A stretch of DNA of 62,619 bases from positions 1 to 62,619 of the forward strand of contig NZ_JQGL01000041.1 of the NCBI RefSeq assembly GCF_000747095.1, written 5' to 3'. Position numbers and translations under genes: made by a program. Below the pieces are notes generated by a model. That model saw only the letters and a program-made list of their open reading frames with translations, did no database searches and was not told where the DNA came from. This document shows, one piece after another, positions 1-9,134 of the stretch; the stretch's first letter is position 1, and each line of letters begins with the position of its first letter. The stretch is from Sulfuricurvum sp. MLSB (lineage in GTDB: Bacteria > Campylobacterota > Campylobacteria > Campylobacterales > Sulfurimonadaceae).

Positions 1-779
1 CGTTCGATCTTTTCTCGGGCATTCCGGCCGATTCGTTTGATGGCGCTTCCGGCTTTGCCGATAATGATCCCCTTTTGGGTCTCTTTTTCAACGATAATCG
101 TGGCACGTATATGTTCTACCGGACCGTCTTCGTCAATTTTATCGACTATGACATCCGATTCGTAGGGGATTTCATCGCTAATATTGTCGAAAATGGCTTC
201 GCGAATGAACTCTTTGTAAATATCGCGCATCATTTCGGTTGTGAGGTTATCGGGATCGTAGAGGTAGGGTGATTCGTCAAGCTGTTTGGCTATAGCATTG
301 AGAAGGTCGTTTTTTCCCACATTTTTGGTAACCGAAACCGGGATAAGGGCTTCGAAACGGTCGCTGAAACGGTTGTATTCGCCGATTTTTTTGAGGAGAT
401 CTCCTTGCGAGACCTGATCGATTTTACTGAGGACGATAATGTGTTTACGTTTTTGGTCATTCAATTCCAAAAAATTTTCGTAATGGACGGTCTTGTCTGA
501 AGCCGGGGCGAGATAGACGACAAGATCACAATCACCGATCGCTTTAAGCGCTTCTTCGAGCATATACTGGTTGAGAAGTTTTTCGGCTTTGTGCAGCCCG
601 GGGGTATCGACAAAAATGATTTGATCGTCGTTGTGCATGACGATGGCATTCGAACGTTTGCGGGTAGCGTTGGCTTTTTGGCTTACTAGGGCGATCTTTT
701 CTCCAAGCAACCAGTTCATCATCGTGCTTTTGCCCGCATTGGGGCGTCCTACCAGTGCGACAAATCCGGCTTTACTCAT
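1..779 (-). CDS. era: GTPase Era, C-terminus cut by window edge
   Basis: Era binds the 3' end of 16S rRNA and assists 30S subunit maturation. The visible 259 residues hold the GTPase domain, with the P-loop GRPNAGKS at residues 11-18, a DTPG switch II motif near residue 57 and SKID in place of the usual NKxD. The start of the KH RNA-binding domain follows (IIIGKAGSAIKRIG). The last few dozen residues and the stop lie beyond base 1. The ATG at 777-779 is 9 bases downstream of the hslU stop on the minus strand, so era is probably the last visible gene of the argG-FTR-rplI-hslV-hslU-era run. Identity is secure from the GTPase plus KH arrangement. Confidence 0.95.
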   Translation of the reverse strand, partial: MSKAGFVALVGRPNAGKSTMMNWLLGEKIALVSQKANATRKRSNAIVMHNDDQIIFVDTPGLHKAEKLLNQYMLEEALKAIGDCDLVVYLAPASDKTVHYENFLELNDQKRKHIIVLSKIDQVSQGDLLKKIGEYNRFSDRFEALIPVSVTKNVGKNDLLNAIAKQLDESPYLYDPDNLTTEMMRDIYKEFIREAIFDNISDEIPYESDVIVDKIDEDGPVEHIRATIIVEKETQKGIIIGKAGSAIKRIGRNAREKIE

Positions 780-788
780 GAAAATCCT

Positions 789-2126
789 TTAGAGAATGTA
801 ACGTGCGAGATCTTCATCTTCGACGACAGGCGATAGAATCGTGTTGACCGTGTCTTCGGTCACGGTCACGGTAGTGTTTTTGTACTTAAGGGCATTGAAA
901 CTGATCTCTTCGAGGACTTTTTCAACAACGGTATGGAGCCGTCTGGCCCCGATGTCTTCGGTTTTTTCGTTTGCTTTTTGAGAATAGCGTGCCATAGCCC
1001 GTACAGCGTTGTCTTCAAACTTGAGAGTAACTTGTTCGGTTGAAAGCAGTGCTTTGTACTGCTCCAATAATGAGTTCTTCGGTTTGGTCAGAATCTGGTA
1101 AAGCGCTTGCTCGTCGAGCGGTTCGAGTTCGACCCGCAGAGGAAAACGTCCTTGCAGTTCAGGGATCAAATCGCTGGGTTTGGTCAAGTGGAAGGCGCCT
1201 GCGGCAATGAAAAGGATATGGTCGGTTTTGATCGAGCCGAACTTTGTCGAGACGATGCTCCCTTCCACGATGGGAAGAAGATCGCGTTGGACTCCCTCTT
1301 TGCTCGGGTCGTTACGTCCGTCACTGCGGGAACTGACGGCAATCTTGTCGATTTCATCCAGAAAAATGATTCCCCCTTCTTCCGCTCTTCGTAGCGCTTC
1401 GCGCTTGATCTGATCTTGATTGAGAAGCTGTTCGGAAGCCTCTTGACGCAATATTTCTTTAGCCTCTTTGACGCTCGTCTCTTTTTTGGTCTCTTCTTTT
1501 CCCATTACGGAGAACATTTTGGAAAACGATTCCTGAACCCGTGCGATCTCCGGGGGCATGTTCGTATCGTTAAATTCGATATTTCCTTTGGAGATATCGA
1601 TTTCGATCGTCCGTTCGTCCATTTCACCGAGGATGATGCGTTCTTTCATGCGCTCTTTGGAGAGGTTGTATTCCTCTTTTTTCGCATCGGATGCAAAATG
1701 GGACGGTTCTGGGAGGAGCTTTTTAAGGATGTTGTCCAGAATGTATTGATCGATGGCGTCTTTGTTGTTTTCGTTGTGTTCGGCTTTGACCATGGAAAGA
1801 GACGTCATCACGAGGTCTCTCACCATCGATTCGACATCCCGGCCGACAAATCCCACTTCGGTATATTTGCTCGCTTCGACTTTGATAAACGGCAGCTGCA
1901 TCAGTTTTGCCAGACGGCGGGAGATTTCGGTTTTACCTACCCCGGTAGAACCGATCATCAGGATGTTTTTCGGCATGATCTCGTCTTGAATCGACGGATC
2001 AAGCTGCAAGCGGCGATAACGGGTGCGTAGGGCCAGCGCAATCGTTTTTTTGGCATTGGTCTGCCCGACAATATGTTGATCGAGGTAATCGACGATCTCT
2101 TGAGGGGTCATATCCATGTCATTCAT
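789..2126 (-). CDS. hslU: ATP-dependent protease ATPase subunit HslU
   Basis: AAA+ unfoldase that feeds substrates to the HslV peptidase. At 445 residues it matches the family (about 443). It shows GSTGVGKT (Walker A, residues 59-66), the Walker B segment IIFLDEIDK, and the conserved C-terminal ending in which the last residues activate HslV. An upstream in-frame ATG at 2168 exists, but the ATG at 2124-2126 overlaps the hslV stop as ATGA and gives the family N-terminus ([16 protein letters not shown]), so it is preferred. Coupled translation with hslV fits the fixed stoichiometry of the complex. Confidence 0.95.
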   Translation of the reverse strand: MNDMDMTPQEIVDYLDQHIVGQTNAKKTIALALRTRYRRLQLDPSIQDEIMPKNILMIGSTGVGKTEISRRLAKLMQLPFIKVEASKYTEVGFVGRDVESMVRDLVMTSLSMVKAEHNENNKDAIDQYILDNILKKLLPEPSHFASDAKKEEYNLSKERMKERIILGEMDERTIEIDISKGNIEFNDTNMPPEIARVQESFSKMFSVMGKEETKKETSVKEAKEILRQEASEQLLNQDQIKREALRRAEEGGIIFLDEIDKIAVSSRSDGRNDPSKEGVQRDLLPIVEGSIVSTKFGSIKTDHILFIAAGAFHLTKPSDLIPELQGRFPLRVELEPLDEQALYQILTKPKNSLLEQYKALLSTEQVTLKFEDNAVRAMARYSQKANEKTEDIGARRLHTVVEKVLEEISFNALKYKNTTVTVTEDTVNTILSPVVEDEDLARYIL

Positions 2127-2656
2127 CCGAGGGAAAGAGTTTTGATATTGTGGTTGGTGTAGATGCACAAATCGGCTGCGATGGAGAGGCTTTCTTTTAC
2201 CAGTGCCTCTTCGTCAAGGCTGGAATGATGTTTTAAAGCCCGTGCCGCGGCAATGGCATAGCTGCCGCCGCTTCCGATGGCGGCAAGCTCTCCGTCTTCG
2301 GGTTCGACGACATCACCGTTTCCGGTAAGGATGAAAATATGCTCATTATTGAGGACGATCATCATCGCTTCGAGACGGCGCAGAATTTTGTCTTTGCGCC
2401 ACGCTTTGGAAAAATCGATAACCGCTTTGATAAGTTCGCCTTTACGATGGGAGAGATGTTCTTCGAACATATCAAAAAGGTTAAAAGCATCTGCCGTGGA
2501 GCCTGCAAATCCGGCCAGAATCTCTCCGTTGTGGAGAGTGCGGATTTTGGTTGCATTGTTTTTGAGAACCGTAGTTCCGAACGTCACCTGACCGTCGCCG
2601 CCGATAACGGCTTTATTCCGACCTTTATACGCGAGTATGGTGGTGGCGTCAAACAT
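2123..2656 (-). CDS. hslV: ATP-dependent protease proteolytic subunit HslV
   Basis: Threonine peptidase of the HslUV complex, the bacterial proteasome-like protease in the cytoplasm. It has 177 residues, the normal size. The N-terminus reads MFDATTILA: the catalytic Thr is residue 5, so four residues rather than only Met must be removed, a form I recall for Campylobacter HslV as well. The conserved GDGQVTFG and [11 protein letters not shown] segments follow. It sits 3 bases after rplI and overlaps hslU by 4 bases. Confidence 0.95.
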   Translation of the reverse strand: MFDATTILAYKGRNKAVIGGDGQVTFGTTVLKNNATKIRTLHNGEILAGFAGSTADAFNLFDMFEEHLSHRKGELIKAVIDFSKAWRKDKILRRLEAMMIVLNNEHIFILTGNGDVVEPEDGELAAIGSGGSYAIAAARALKHHSSLDEEALVKESLSIAADLCIYTNHNIKTLSLG

Positions 2657-2659
2657 AGG

Positions 2660-3106
2660 TTATGCCCCTTTGATTTCGACGCGAAGAATCGCGTGGATAC
2701 CGTGACCGAGCTTGAGATCTAAATCGTGCAAACCGGTCGTTTTGATCCCGTGCTTGGCATCGAGTTCTTTCTTGTCGATTTCAATGCCGTGCTGCTCCAG
2801 CAAGGCCTGGGCAATTTCGTCTTTGGTAACGGCGCCGAAAAGATGGCCCGTATCGCCGAGTTTTTTGGCAATAACAACGGTAATATCGGCAAGTTGGGTT
2901 TTAATGCCGTTTAACCGTTCGATTTCAGCCGCTTCATTGGCCGCTTTTTTGCGCTGATCGGCTTCATATTTTTTCAATACTTCATTGGTGGCGGCGAGGG
3001 CAAGCCCTTTGCCGATCAGGAAGTTTTTGCCGTAGCCGTCGGCGACGTCTTTGATCTCGCCGGCCTTACCGACTCCTTTGACGTCTTTGGTGAGTAGGAC
3101 TTTCAT
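2660..3106 (-). CDS. rplI: 50S ribosomal protein L9
   Basis: Ribosomal protein bL9 of the large subunit, 148 residues, full length. The N-terminal globular domain begins [17 protein letters not shown] and contains the typical GYGKNFLI motif. A charged connecting helix follows (about residues 45-75), then the C-terminal domain. A GGGAGC ribosome-binding site lies just upstream of the ATG. It is located between the FTR-rhodanese gene and hslV with short spacers, suggesting cotranscription. In many bacteria rplI sits with rpsF and rpsR; here it does not. Confidence 0.97.
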   Translation of the reverse strand: MKVLLTKDVKGVGKAGEIKDVADGYGKNFLIGKGLALAATNEVLKKYEADQRKKAANEAAEIERLNGIKTQLADITVVIAKKLGDTGHLFGAVTKDEIAQALLEQHGIEIDKKELDAKHGIKTTGLHDLDLKLGHGIHAILRVEIKGA

Positions 3107-3119
3107 AATGCTCCCTTGG

Positions 3120-3851
3120 TTAACCGCGGACGATTTCGCCGCCGTAAGAGACGATACCGTGGGCCAGGTTGGATACTTTGGTGTATCCCATATCGGTTAG
3201 AATGCGTTGACAGTGCGCGCTTCGGCTTCCGACATGACAATAGACGATAACGTGCTCGTCTTTGCCGATATTCGCTTCATTGAGGGTCTGGAAGAAACTA
3301 CTGGTAGGAACCAAAACATCCGCACCTGCGATGCGTCCCATTTTCCATTCCATCCATTCACGGACGTCAACGATTTTAAAGTTGACCATTCCCAGTTCTC
3401 GTGCTTCGATCAGTGCAGTAAGCTCGTCGCTGTCGATGTCGCTTTTGTTCAGCAACATTTGGCACTCTTCCGTGCTCAAGCCGCGTGAATGTTGATGCAC
3501 GACGGCTTCTATCTCTTCATTTTTGAGCTGCGATGCCGCATATGCCGGGGTACAGAAAATCTGGCAATGGCAAACGCCGTCGGTCGGAATTTCATGTTCG
3601 AGTGCCGGTTTGCACGGGCAGATACGGTCTTCTTCTTTATTCCCTGTGATGAAAAAACATGGGCAGTAGCGTTTCCCGTGCATCAGTTTATTCCGCGTCA
3701 ACCCAAACTGAATTCCCTGATTGATCTCAGGATCGGGATTGTAAACAAATCCGAATTGCGCGCATACTTTATCGGTGAATTTGATCGTTTTGTCGAGTTC
3801 TTCTTTAAATTCGACCGATTCAGGGTCGATTTTAGTAATCGTTCCGCTCAT
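3120..3851 (-). CDS. ferredoxin-thioredoxin reductase catalytic domain fused to rhodanese domain
   Basis: A 243-residue two-domain protein. Residues 1-about 105 match the ferredoxin:thioredoxin reductase catalytic subunit: paired cysteines occur as CPC (63, 65), CPC (78, 80) and CHC (94, 96), with a further Cys100. In the plant and cyanobacterial enzyme this pattern holds a 4Fe-4S cluster and the redox disulfide. Residues about 145-243 form a rhodanese domain with the active-site loop YCHVGSRS (Cys205). A thiol or persulfide transfer role linked to ferredoxin is inferred. No FTR variable subunit or ferredoxin gene is adjacent. It sits between argG and rplI on the same strand, with an AAGGA ribosome-binding site. 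Confidence 0.85.
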   Translation of the reverse strand: MSGTITKIDPESVEFKEELDKTIKFTDKVCAQFGFVYNPDPEINQGIQFGLTRNKLMHGKRYCPCFFITGNKEEDRICPCKPALEHEIPTDGVCHCQIFCTPAYAASQLKNEEIEAVVHQHSRGLSTEECQMLLNKSDIDSDELTALIEARELGMVNFKIVDVREWMEWKMGRIAGADVLVPTSSFFQTLNEANIGKDEHVIVYCHVGSRSAHCQRILTDMGYTKVSNLAHGIVSYGGEIVRG

Positions 3852-3860
3852 GAGTATTCC

Positions 3861-5078
3861 TTATTTGTTTTTACGCGCTTTGCCCGCAATGATAAAGCGC
3901 AATGCGTTCAGCTTGATGAATCCGGCCGCATCTTTTTGATCGTAGACGGCATCTTCTTCAAACGTGCAGTAATCGGCATTGAAAAGAGAAATATCAGAAC
4001 TGCGTCCGACTACCATAACGTTGCCTTTGTAGAGTTTGAGGCGTACCGTTCCGCGGACGTTTTCCTGGGTTTTGTCGATGGCGGCTTGGAGCATTTCGCG
4101 CTCCGGTGAAAACCAAAAACCGTTATAAATCAGTTTGGCATAGCGTGGCATCAACTCATCTTTGAGGTGAGCCGCTTCGCGATCCAAAGTAATGGACTCA
4201 ATCGCACGGTGCGCTCGGATCATGATCGTACCGCCCGGCGTTTCGTAGCATCCGCGGCTTTTCATACCTACATAACGGTTTTCGACGATATCGGCACGTC
4301 CGATACCGTGACGGCCTGCGATGATGTTCAGCTGTTCAAGCATTACGGCCGGAGAAAGGGTTTTTCCGTTCAAGCTTACCGGGTCACCTTTTTCGTATCC
4401 GATCTCGATGTATTCTGCTTCATCAGGTGCATTTTCCGGTGAAACCGTCCAACGCCACATACTTTCTTCAGGTTCGGCAGCAGGGTCTTCAAGAATCCCC
4501 CCTTCGTATGAAATGTGCAAAAGGTTGGCATCCATCGAATACGGGGATTTTTTGCCGCTCATTTCAATTTTGATGCCGTGCTCGGCAGCATAGGCAAGGA
4601 GTTTTTCGCGGGAATTGAGATCCCATTCGCGCCATGGAGCAATGATCGTCAGCGAGCTGTTTTGTCCAAGATAGCCCATTTCGAAACGGACCTGATCGTT
4701 ACCTTTGCCGGTTGCACCGTGACTGACGGCATCGGCACCGGTGATACGGGCAATTTCCGCCTGGCGTTTCGCGATTAGCGGGCGTGCGATAGAGGTACCC
4801 AAAAGATATTCTCCCTCGTAAATCGCGTTGGCGCGGAACATAGGGAAAACGTAGTCGCGTACAAATTCTTCACGCAGGTCTTCGATGTAGACGTTCTCAG
4901 GCTTGATCCCAAGGCCGAGCGCTTTTGCACGGGCAGGTTCTACTTCTTCGCCCTGACCGATATCAGCGGTAAACGTGACAACTTCACATTTGTATTCATC
5001 TTGAAGCCATTTCAAAATAACACTGGTGTCCAATCCGCCTGAATAGGCGAGAACAACTTTTTTAACCTCTTTTTTCAT
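3861..5078 (-). CDS. argG: argininosuccinate synthase
   Basis: Joins citrulline and aspartate with ATP in the penultimate step of arginine synthesis. The 405-residue product shows the PP-loop AYSGGLDTS (residues 11-19) near its N-terminus and family segments such as [15 protein letters not shown]. An in-frame ATG at 5150 would add 24 unrelated residues and lies upstream of the likely -10 box. The ATG at 5076-5078 has an AAGGA ribosome-binding site and gives the family start, so it is chosen. No other arg genes are in the window. Confidence 0.96.
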   Translation of the reverse strand: MKKEVKKVVLAYSGGLDTSVILKWLQDEYKCEVVTFTADIGQGEEVEPARAKALGLGIKPENVYIEDLREEFVRDYVFPMFRANAIYEGEYLLGTSIARPLIAKRQAEIARITGADAVSHGATGKGNDQVRFEMGYLGQNSSLTIIAPWREWDLNSREKLLAYAAEHGIKIEMSGKKSPYSMDANLLHISYEGGILEDPAAEPEESMWRWTVSPENAPDEAEYIEIGYEKGDPVSLNGKTLSPAVMLEQLNIIAGRHGIGRADIVENRYVGMKSRGCYETPGGTIMIRAHRAIESITLDREAAHLKDELMPRYAKLIYNGFWFSPEREMLQAAIDKTQENVRGTVRLKLYKGNVMVVGRSSDISLFNADYCTFEEDAVYDQKDAAGFIKLNALRFIIAGKARKNK

Positions 5079-5140
5079 AATCTGTATCCTTCTTAACTGA
5101 TCCCCGGACTTCATACATCTGAAATGGAGTGAATACCGCG

Positions 5141-5146
5141 ATTCTA
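5141..5146 (-). promoter_or_regulatory. putative -10 box for argG
   Basis: On the minus strand a TAGAAT hexamer follows a T-rich stretch (TCTTTTTTTGC), about 60 bases upstream of the argG ATG and just after the preceding gene. A T-rich upstream sequence with no clear -35 box is usual for sigma-70 promoters in Campylobacterota. It would let argG be read independently of the flagellar block. Confidence 0.4.
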
Positions 5147-5169
5147 GCAAAAAAAGAATGAGAATGGCG

Positions 5170-5424
5170 TTAAAGTTTGATATTTAATGAGGAGTCTGTG
5201 GGAGTCTGGGAGGATTTCAGGTAATCGATCGTACTCTTGAGGTGCTGAAGCGTTTGCGTAGTCTGACGTTTAGTGGATTCTGCCAATTCAGATGCCTGTT
5301 GTAGAAGATAGGCAGCCTGCTCTATCTCTTCGAGGGTTTCAAAGTGCGGTATTTCGTCTATTAGGGAAGAAATGGTGTCAATTTGTTCCAAAATAAGTGC
5401 GGCTTTGAACTCGTTAAGCCACAT
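5170..5424 (-). CDS. small helical protein downstream of fliS, possibly FliT-like
   Basis: An 84-residue, almost entirely helical protein from the ATG at 5422-5424, which lies inside the last 11 bases of fliS, implying coupled translation. An upstream ATG in the same frame would extend it deep into fliS and is less likely. The sequence has Leu/Ile repeats typical of coiled coils and no Cys or catalytic motif. In other bacteria the gene after fliS is often fliT, a flagellar export chaperone; the position and helical character suggest a similar role here, but the sequence itself does not prove it. Confidence 0.55.
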   Translation of the reverse strand: MWLNEFKAALILEQIDTISSLIDEIPHFETLEEIEQAAYLLQQASELAESTKRQTTQTLQHLKSTIDYLKSSQTPTDSSLNIKL

Positions 5425-5788
5425 TGGTGCTGTCTTTCCATGCTTCGAGTAAACCTTTGATGACATTATTCACTTCGTCAATCTTTGTACTGTCTTGGTG
5501 AAGCGCCGCTTCCATCAATAATTGAAGCTGATAGGTGTACAGTCCGGCCAAATAATGGGCAACGTCACCGTGCGAGTAATCCAGAATATTGATCAATTCG
5601 GTTACAACCGCGCTGGAACGGTTAATCCAGTACGTTCGTTTCTCGATATCGCCTGTTTCAATACAACGTTTTGCCTGCATGTTGAAACGCAAAATCCCTT
5701 CGTACATCATTTGAATCAATTTTGCGGGTGATTCCACGACGATATCGTTTTGTCTATAGGTGTTGTAGGCAAGATTGTTGTTGTACAT
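5414..5788 (-). CDS. fliS: flagellar secretion chaperone FliS
   Basis: Cytoplasmic chaperone that binds the C-terminus of flagellin and keeps it unpolymerised before export. It has 124 residues and the family N-terminus (AYNTYRQNDIVVESPAKLIQMMYEGI), which covers the start of the four-helix bundle. An AAAGGA ribosome-binding site precedes the ATG. It follows flaG after 48 bases and overlaps the next small gene by 11 bases. In relatives such as Campylobacter the cap gene fliD stands between flaG and fliS; here it does not. Confidence 0.93.
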   Translation of the reverse strand: MYNNNLAYNTYRQNDIVVESPAKLIQMMYEGILRFNMQAKRCIETGDIEKRTYWINRSSAVVTELINILDYSHGDVAHYLAGLYTYQLQLLMEAALHQDSTKIDEVNNVIKGLLEAWKDSTNVA

Positions 5789-5836
5789 CGAAAATCCTTT
5801 AAATTATTTAAGTTGATAAAGTACTCTGAATGGCGA

Positions 5837-6220
5837 TTATACGCTTTGGTCAAAAAGAAGACCGTTGATTTCCTGAATTTTCGGCAAAATCAATTCAGCT
5901 TCTTCTGCCGGAAACCGACGAAGCATACTGTTGTCTTTTGTGTCAATGACGGAAACATAAAATTCATCCGACGAATTGTCAAAACCGAAACGCAATGACG
6001 TATTAAACGGATTAAGCGAGCGGTTAAGCTTCATAACCAGGTCTTCCATCTGTTCTTGGTAATCGGCTTGAGAAACTTTTTGACCAGTGGCCGATTCAGA
6101 AGGTTTGTTTTCGTTCGTTTGAACTTTCTGCATTTGAGCGCTTTGCATTTCTGCACCGCTGCTCTTTGACATAGGCATCTGACTCTGCTGCATTTTAGCA
6201 GTCGTTTGCAAAATTTCCAT
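5837..6220 (-). CDS. flaG: FlaG family flagellar protein
   Basis: A 127-residue FlaG-like protein. Residues 1-about 60 are Gln/Ser/Met rich and probably disordered. The conserved C-terminal FlaG region includes MKLNRSLNPFNTSLRFGFD, a VSVIDTKDN strand and the RRFPAEEAE motif, where the family has the R-x-IP-x-E-E pattern. FlaG proteins influence flagellar filament length; the mechanism is not well defined. A GTAGGAGAG ribosome-binding site and a strong sigma-28-type promoter lie upstream. Confidence 0.88.
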   Translation of the reverse strand: MEILQTTAKMQQSQMPMSKSSGAEMQSAQMQKVQTNENKPSESATGQKVSQADYQEQMEDLVMKLNRSLNPFNTSLRFGFDNSSDEFYVSVIDTKDNSMLRRFPAEEAELILPKIQEINGLLFDQSV

Positions 6221-6262
6221 TTTTCTCTCCTACTTTATTAGGTGGGACTATTGATATTTTCT

Positions 6263-6289
6263 AAATCGTCCAATGATCTAAAAACTTTA
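6263..6289 (-). promoter_or_regulatory. sigma-28 (FliA) promoter of flaG
   Basis: Read on the minus strand, TAAAGTTT (6289-6282) is followed after 11 bases by GACGATTT (6270-6263). The FliA consensus is TAAAGTTT-N11-GCCGATAA: the -35 half matches 8 of 8 and the -10 half 5 of 8, with exact spacing. Transcription would start near 6256, giving a leader of about 36 bases for flaG. This places flaG, fliS and the small downstream gene in the late flagellar class. Confidence 0.8.
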
Positions 6290-6298
6290 GGGCTTGTC

Positions 6299-6304
6299 TA
6301 TAAT
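6299..6304 (+). promoter_or_regulatory. putative -10 box for the MFS transporter gene
   Basis: TATAAT lies 22 bases upstream of the ATG at 6327, in the intergenic region shared with the divergent flaG promoter. No convincing -35 hexamer is seen. The position supports starting the MFS protein at 6327 rather than at the ATG at 6294, which lies before this box. Confidence 0.5.
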
Positions 6305-6326
6305 AATATGTGATACCCTTGCGTTT

Positions 6327-7532
6327 ATGAAACGATACTGGGCCCTTTTACGAGACGAACCGCTGCTTCGTCGTCTTTCTCTTATTCAGCTGATAGCCTA
6401 TTTCGGGGCATGGTTCAGCAATGTTGCGATCTATACTCTGCTGATTCAGATGGGAGCCGATGCGGCAACGATCGCTTTGGTGGCAGCCTTGCATTTTCTT
6501 CCGGGGGTTTTTCAGGCTCCGTTGAGCGGCGTTCTCATTGATCGGATCAATCCGAAACGGCTGATGATTATTCTGACAATCATCGAAATCGTCTGTACCC
6601 TTTCTCTGGTAACGATCGATTCGGTCTCGATGTTGTGGCTGCTGTATATTCTGGTATTTATCCGTATGGGAGCATCAAGTTTTCATTTTACGGTGGAGAT
6701 GTCGCTGCTTCCGCGTATACTGGAAGGGAAATCGCTTCAGACTGCCAATGAGATCCATTCCATTATCTGGTCGCTTTCCTATACCCTCGGGATGGCGCTG
6801 AGCGGTTTGGTTGTGTATTGGATCGGCGTGACGCCTGCTTTTTTGCTTGATGCGGGATTATTTGTCATTGTTTTGGTACTGGCATCGGGACTGCAGCTTG
6901 AAAAGACGATTGCGGCTCATCCTCCGCGTTTTATGATCATGATGGGCGAAGCGATGGTCTACATCGGTAAAAATAAGATCGTTTTGCATCTGATGATATT
7001 GCATGCGGTGCTCGGCTTTACGGCTTTCGATGCATTGGTGGCATTGGCGGCAAAACACTATTATGCCGACATTGTTGCCGTTTCGCTGGGGATCGGATTG
7101 CTCAATGCCGCGCGGGCATTAGGACTTGTGATCGGGCCGGTAGTGCTTGGGCATTGGATTAACAATGCACGACTGGGATGGCTCTTCGCGGCTGAAGCAG
7201 GCGCTATTGCCTTGTGGGCGGCGGTAATGGAAGACTTTTATGCGTCTCTGGCCGCATCCGTTTTAGTCGGATTCGTAACAACCACATTATGGTCGTATAC
7301 CTATACTCTGCTTCAACATCATACCCGCAGCGAATTTTACGGTCGTGTTGTCGCCTACAACGATATGATTTTTTTGGGAGTAGGGGCATTTGCTTCTTTG
7401 CTGATCGGGCATTTGGCTCAGCAGGCGATCGGGTTGGGAACGATTGCCTTGATTTTAGGAGCCGTTTTTCTTTTGGCATCCATGTATTACCGTTGGATAC
7501 GGCGTAATTTCAGATTGAAGGAGATCGAATGA
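6327..7532 (+). CDS. MFS transporter
   Basis: A 401-residue inner-membrane protein with about 12 hydrophobic segments spread evenly over its length, in the major facilitator superfamily (resembling the EntS-like exporter group). After the first helix pair it has a DRINPKR loop, equivalent to the family motif A between helices 2 and 3. The substrate cannot be read from the sequence. The in-frame ATG at 6294 lies upstream of the -10 box, so 6327 is preferred. It overlaps the next small gene by 4 bases and is followed by a MATE exporter. Confidence 0.85.
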   Translation: MKRYWALLRDEPLLRRLSLIQLIAYFGAWFSNVAIYTLLIQMGADAATIALVAALHFLPGVFQAPLSGVLIDRINPKRLMIILTIIEIVCTLSLVTIDSVSMLWLLYILVFIRMGASSFHFTVEMSLLPRILEGKSLQTANEIHSIIWSLSYTLGMALSGLVVYWIGVTPAFLLDAGLFVIVLVLASGLQLEKTIAAHPPRFMIMMGEAMVYIGKNKIVLHLMILHAVLGFTAFDALVALAAKHYYADIVAVSLGIGLLNAARALGLVIGPVVLGHWINNARLGWLFAAEAGAIALWAAVMEDFYASLAASVLVGFVTTTLWSYTYTLLQHHTRSEFYGRVVAYNDMIFLGVGAFASLLIGHLAQQAIGLGTIALILGAVFLLASMYYRWIRRNFRLKEIE

Positions 7533-7813
7533 AGGGTGAGATATGGTTTGAAGATGACGGAAAGAGGATCGATTTGTCCAAAGTGACTCGTCTTTATCCC
7601 GCCGTTATGATTCATGCCGGAGGAGACAGCGCGTCGGTTTCTCTTGAATGGGCCGAGCTCAAAGCGGATGTGGTTACCGTCGAAGCGTATGTGCTGATAT
7701 GCGATTTTGATCCGGTAGGAGAAATTCCGGTCAATCGGGTTGAACTGCGTTACGCTACCAAAGAGGCGCTTTTTCAGGCGATGCAAGAGATTGCGCAAAA
7801 GCTGCAGGATTAA
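7529..7813 (+). CDS. hypothetical protein, 94 residues
   Basis: A small acidic soluble protein with alternating strand-like segments and a helical C-terminus (ATKEALFQAMQEIAQKL). No signal peptide, Cys cluster or known motif is seen, and I do not recognise the family. Its ATG overlaps the MFS stop as ATGA and the MATE gene begins 12 bases after its stop, so it is part of a three-gene exporter operon. A regulatory or accessory role for one of the exporters is only a guess from position. Confidence 0.7.
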   Translation: MKGEIWFEDDGKRIDLSKVTRLYPAVMIHAGGDSASVSLEWAELKADVVTVEAYVLICDFDPVGEIPVNRVELRYATKEALFQAMQEIAQKLQD

Positions 7814-7825
7814 ACGGTCTTTCTA

Positions 7826-9130
7826 ATGAAGCAAAACGTTCTGCGGCTGGCGATACCTGCTGCGCTCAAACATCTTCTTGATATTATCCAGATACTTATC
7901 GATATGATCATGATCGGAGTGCTTGGGGCCGCAGCGTTGGCGGCAGTAGGGCTTTCAATGCAGTTCATGATGGTCATACAGGCCGTGATGAGCGTGTATG
8001 CCGTCGGATCAAGCGCTTTGATTTCCCGTTACATCGGCAGCGCTCGGCGTCACCGTGCATCGGCTGTCGTCTATATCGGCAGTTGGATCGCTTTGCTTGC
8101 ATCTGCCGTCGTCGGGACGGTAGGATGGATTTATTCGGATGATTTTTTTCGTTGGATGGGTTCCGATGCGGAAGTCATAAGGCTCGGCAGCGATTATTTT
8201 CAGATTCTCTGTCTTGGTATGGGGCTTATTTTTCTGGATACGTTAGCGTACAATGCCCTTTCCGCCGCGGGCGACACCAAAAGCTCTTTAGCTATTAAGG
8301 TCGTTTCGGCATTTCTTAACGCCGGATTGAATTATTTGTTTATCTTCGGCCACGGGGGCTTTGACGCCATGGGGGTAGAGGGGGCGGCGTATGCGACCGT
8401 GTGTGCGTACGGGTTCACGGTTGTCGTGTACGGATGGCTTTTGCTCAAAAAGGGGGGAGTCCTCGGTGTCTATCCGATTCTCATGCTCGCCGATGTACGC
8501 CGATTGATCGCTGTCGGCTTGCCGGCCGCATTCGAAAGAGTGCTCGGAGTTTCTTCCTTTTTGCTGTTCGTCGTGATCATCGCTTCGTACGGCACTCAGG
8601 CATTGGCCGGGTATCAGATCGCTCTTCGGATTGAAGCGTTGGCCTTCATGCCGGGATTCGGATTTTCGGTTGCGGCGATGGTGCTGGCCGGACAATACAT
8701 CGGAGCACGGCAATGGGACCATGCGTATCAGGCCGGAGTGCTGAGTTCCAAAATCGCGATTGTTTTTATGGGAAGCGTAGGCATCATTCTGGTGGCATTT
8801 CCCGAATATCTGGTGCGGTATTTTACGAATGATGCCGCAACGATCGAATACGCATCGATCTATCTCCGGCTGGTCGGAATTTCTCAGGTTCCTCTGGCTT
8901 TGACGTTCGTTCTCAGCGGTGCGTTGCGGGGAGCGGGAGCGACCAAAATGACGATGCGGATTTCGATCCTTTCTTTGTGGATATTCCGTATCATTCCTGC
9001 TTATGCGGTGATGAAAATGGGGCTGGGAATTTTCTGGGTTTATGTGGCAATGACGGTTGAAACATTTATCAAAGGGTGGTGGTTTTGGCGGGTTTACCGC
9101 CGGAAAGAGTGGCTGGAAACAAAAATTTGA
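7826..9130 (+). CDS. MATE family efflux transporter
   Basis: A 434-residue polytopic membrane protein with about 12 hydrophobic helices and internal two-fold similarity, typical of MATE exporters (proton- or sodium-coupled drug and cation export). The N-terminus has LRLAIPAALKHLLDIIQILIDM, the helix 1 pattern of the family (P-x(n)-L..T/D). Motifs such as AVGLSMQF and ALRGAGATKMTM, a common second-half loop, are present. No N-terminal signal is needed. The substrate is unknown. Confidence 0.88.
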   Translation: MKQNVLRLAIPAALKHLLDIIQILIDMIMIGVLGAAALAAVGLSMQFMMVIQAVMSVYAVGSSALISRYIGSARRHRASAVVYIGSWIALLASAVVGTVGWIYSDDFFRWMGSDAEVIRLGSDYFQILCLGMGLIFLDTLAYNALSAAGDTKSSLAIKVVSAFLNAGLNYLFIFGHGGFDAMGVEGAAYATVCAYGFTVVVYGWLLLKKGGVLGVYPILMLADVRRLIAVGLPAAFERVLGVSSFLLFVVIIASYGTQALAGYQIALRIEALAFMPGFGFSVAAMVLAGQYIGARQWDHAYQAGVLSSKIAIVFMGSVGIILVAFPEYLVRYFTNDAATIEYASIYLRLVGISQVPLALTFVLSGALRGAGATKMTMRISILSLWIFRIIPAYAVMKMGLGIFWVYVAMTVETFIKGWWFWRVYRRKEWLETKI

Positions 9131-9134
9131 AATG

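Noticed and set aside
1416-2030. A 204-codon plus-strand frame opposite hslU
   Set aside because: Phe/His/Asp-rich translation typical of antisense to a conserved gene; no start signal or motif.
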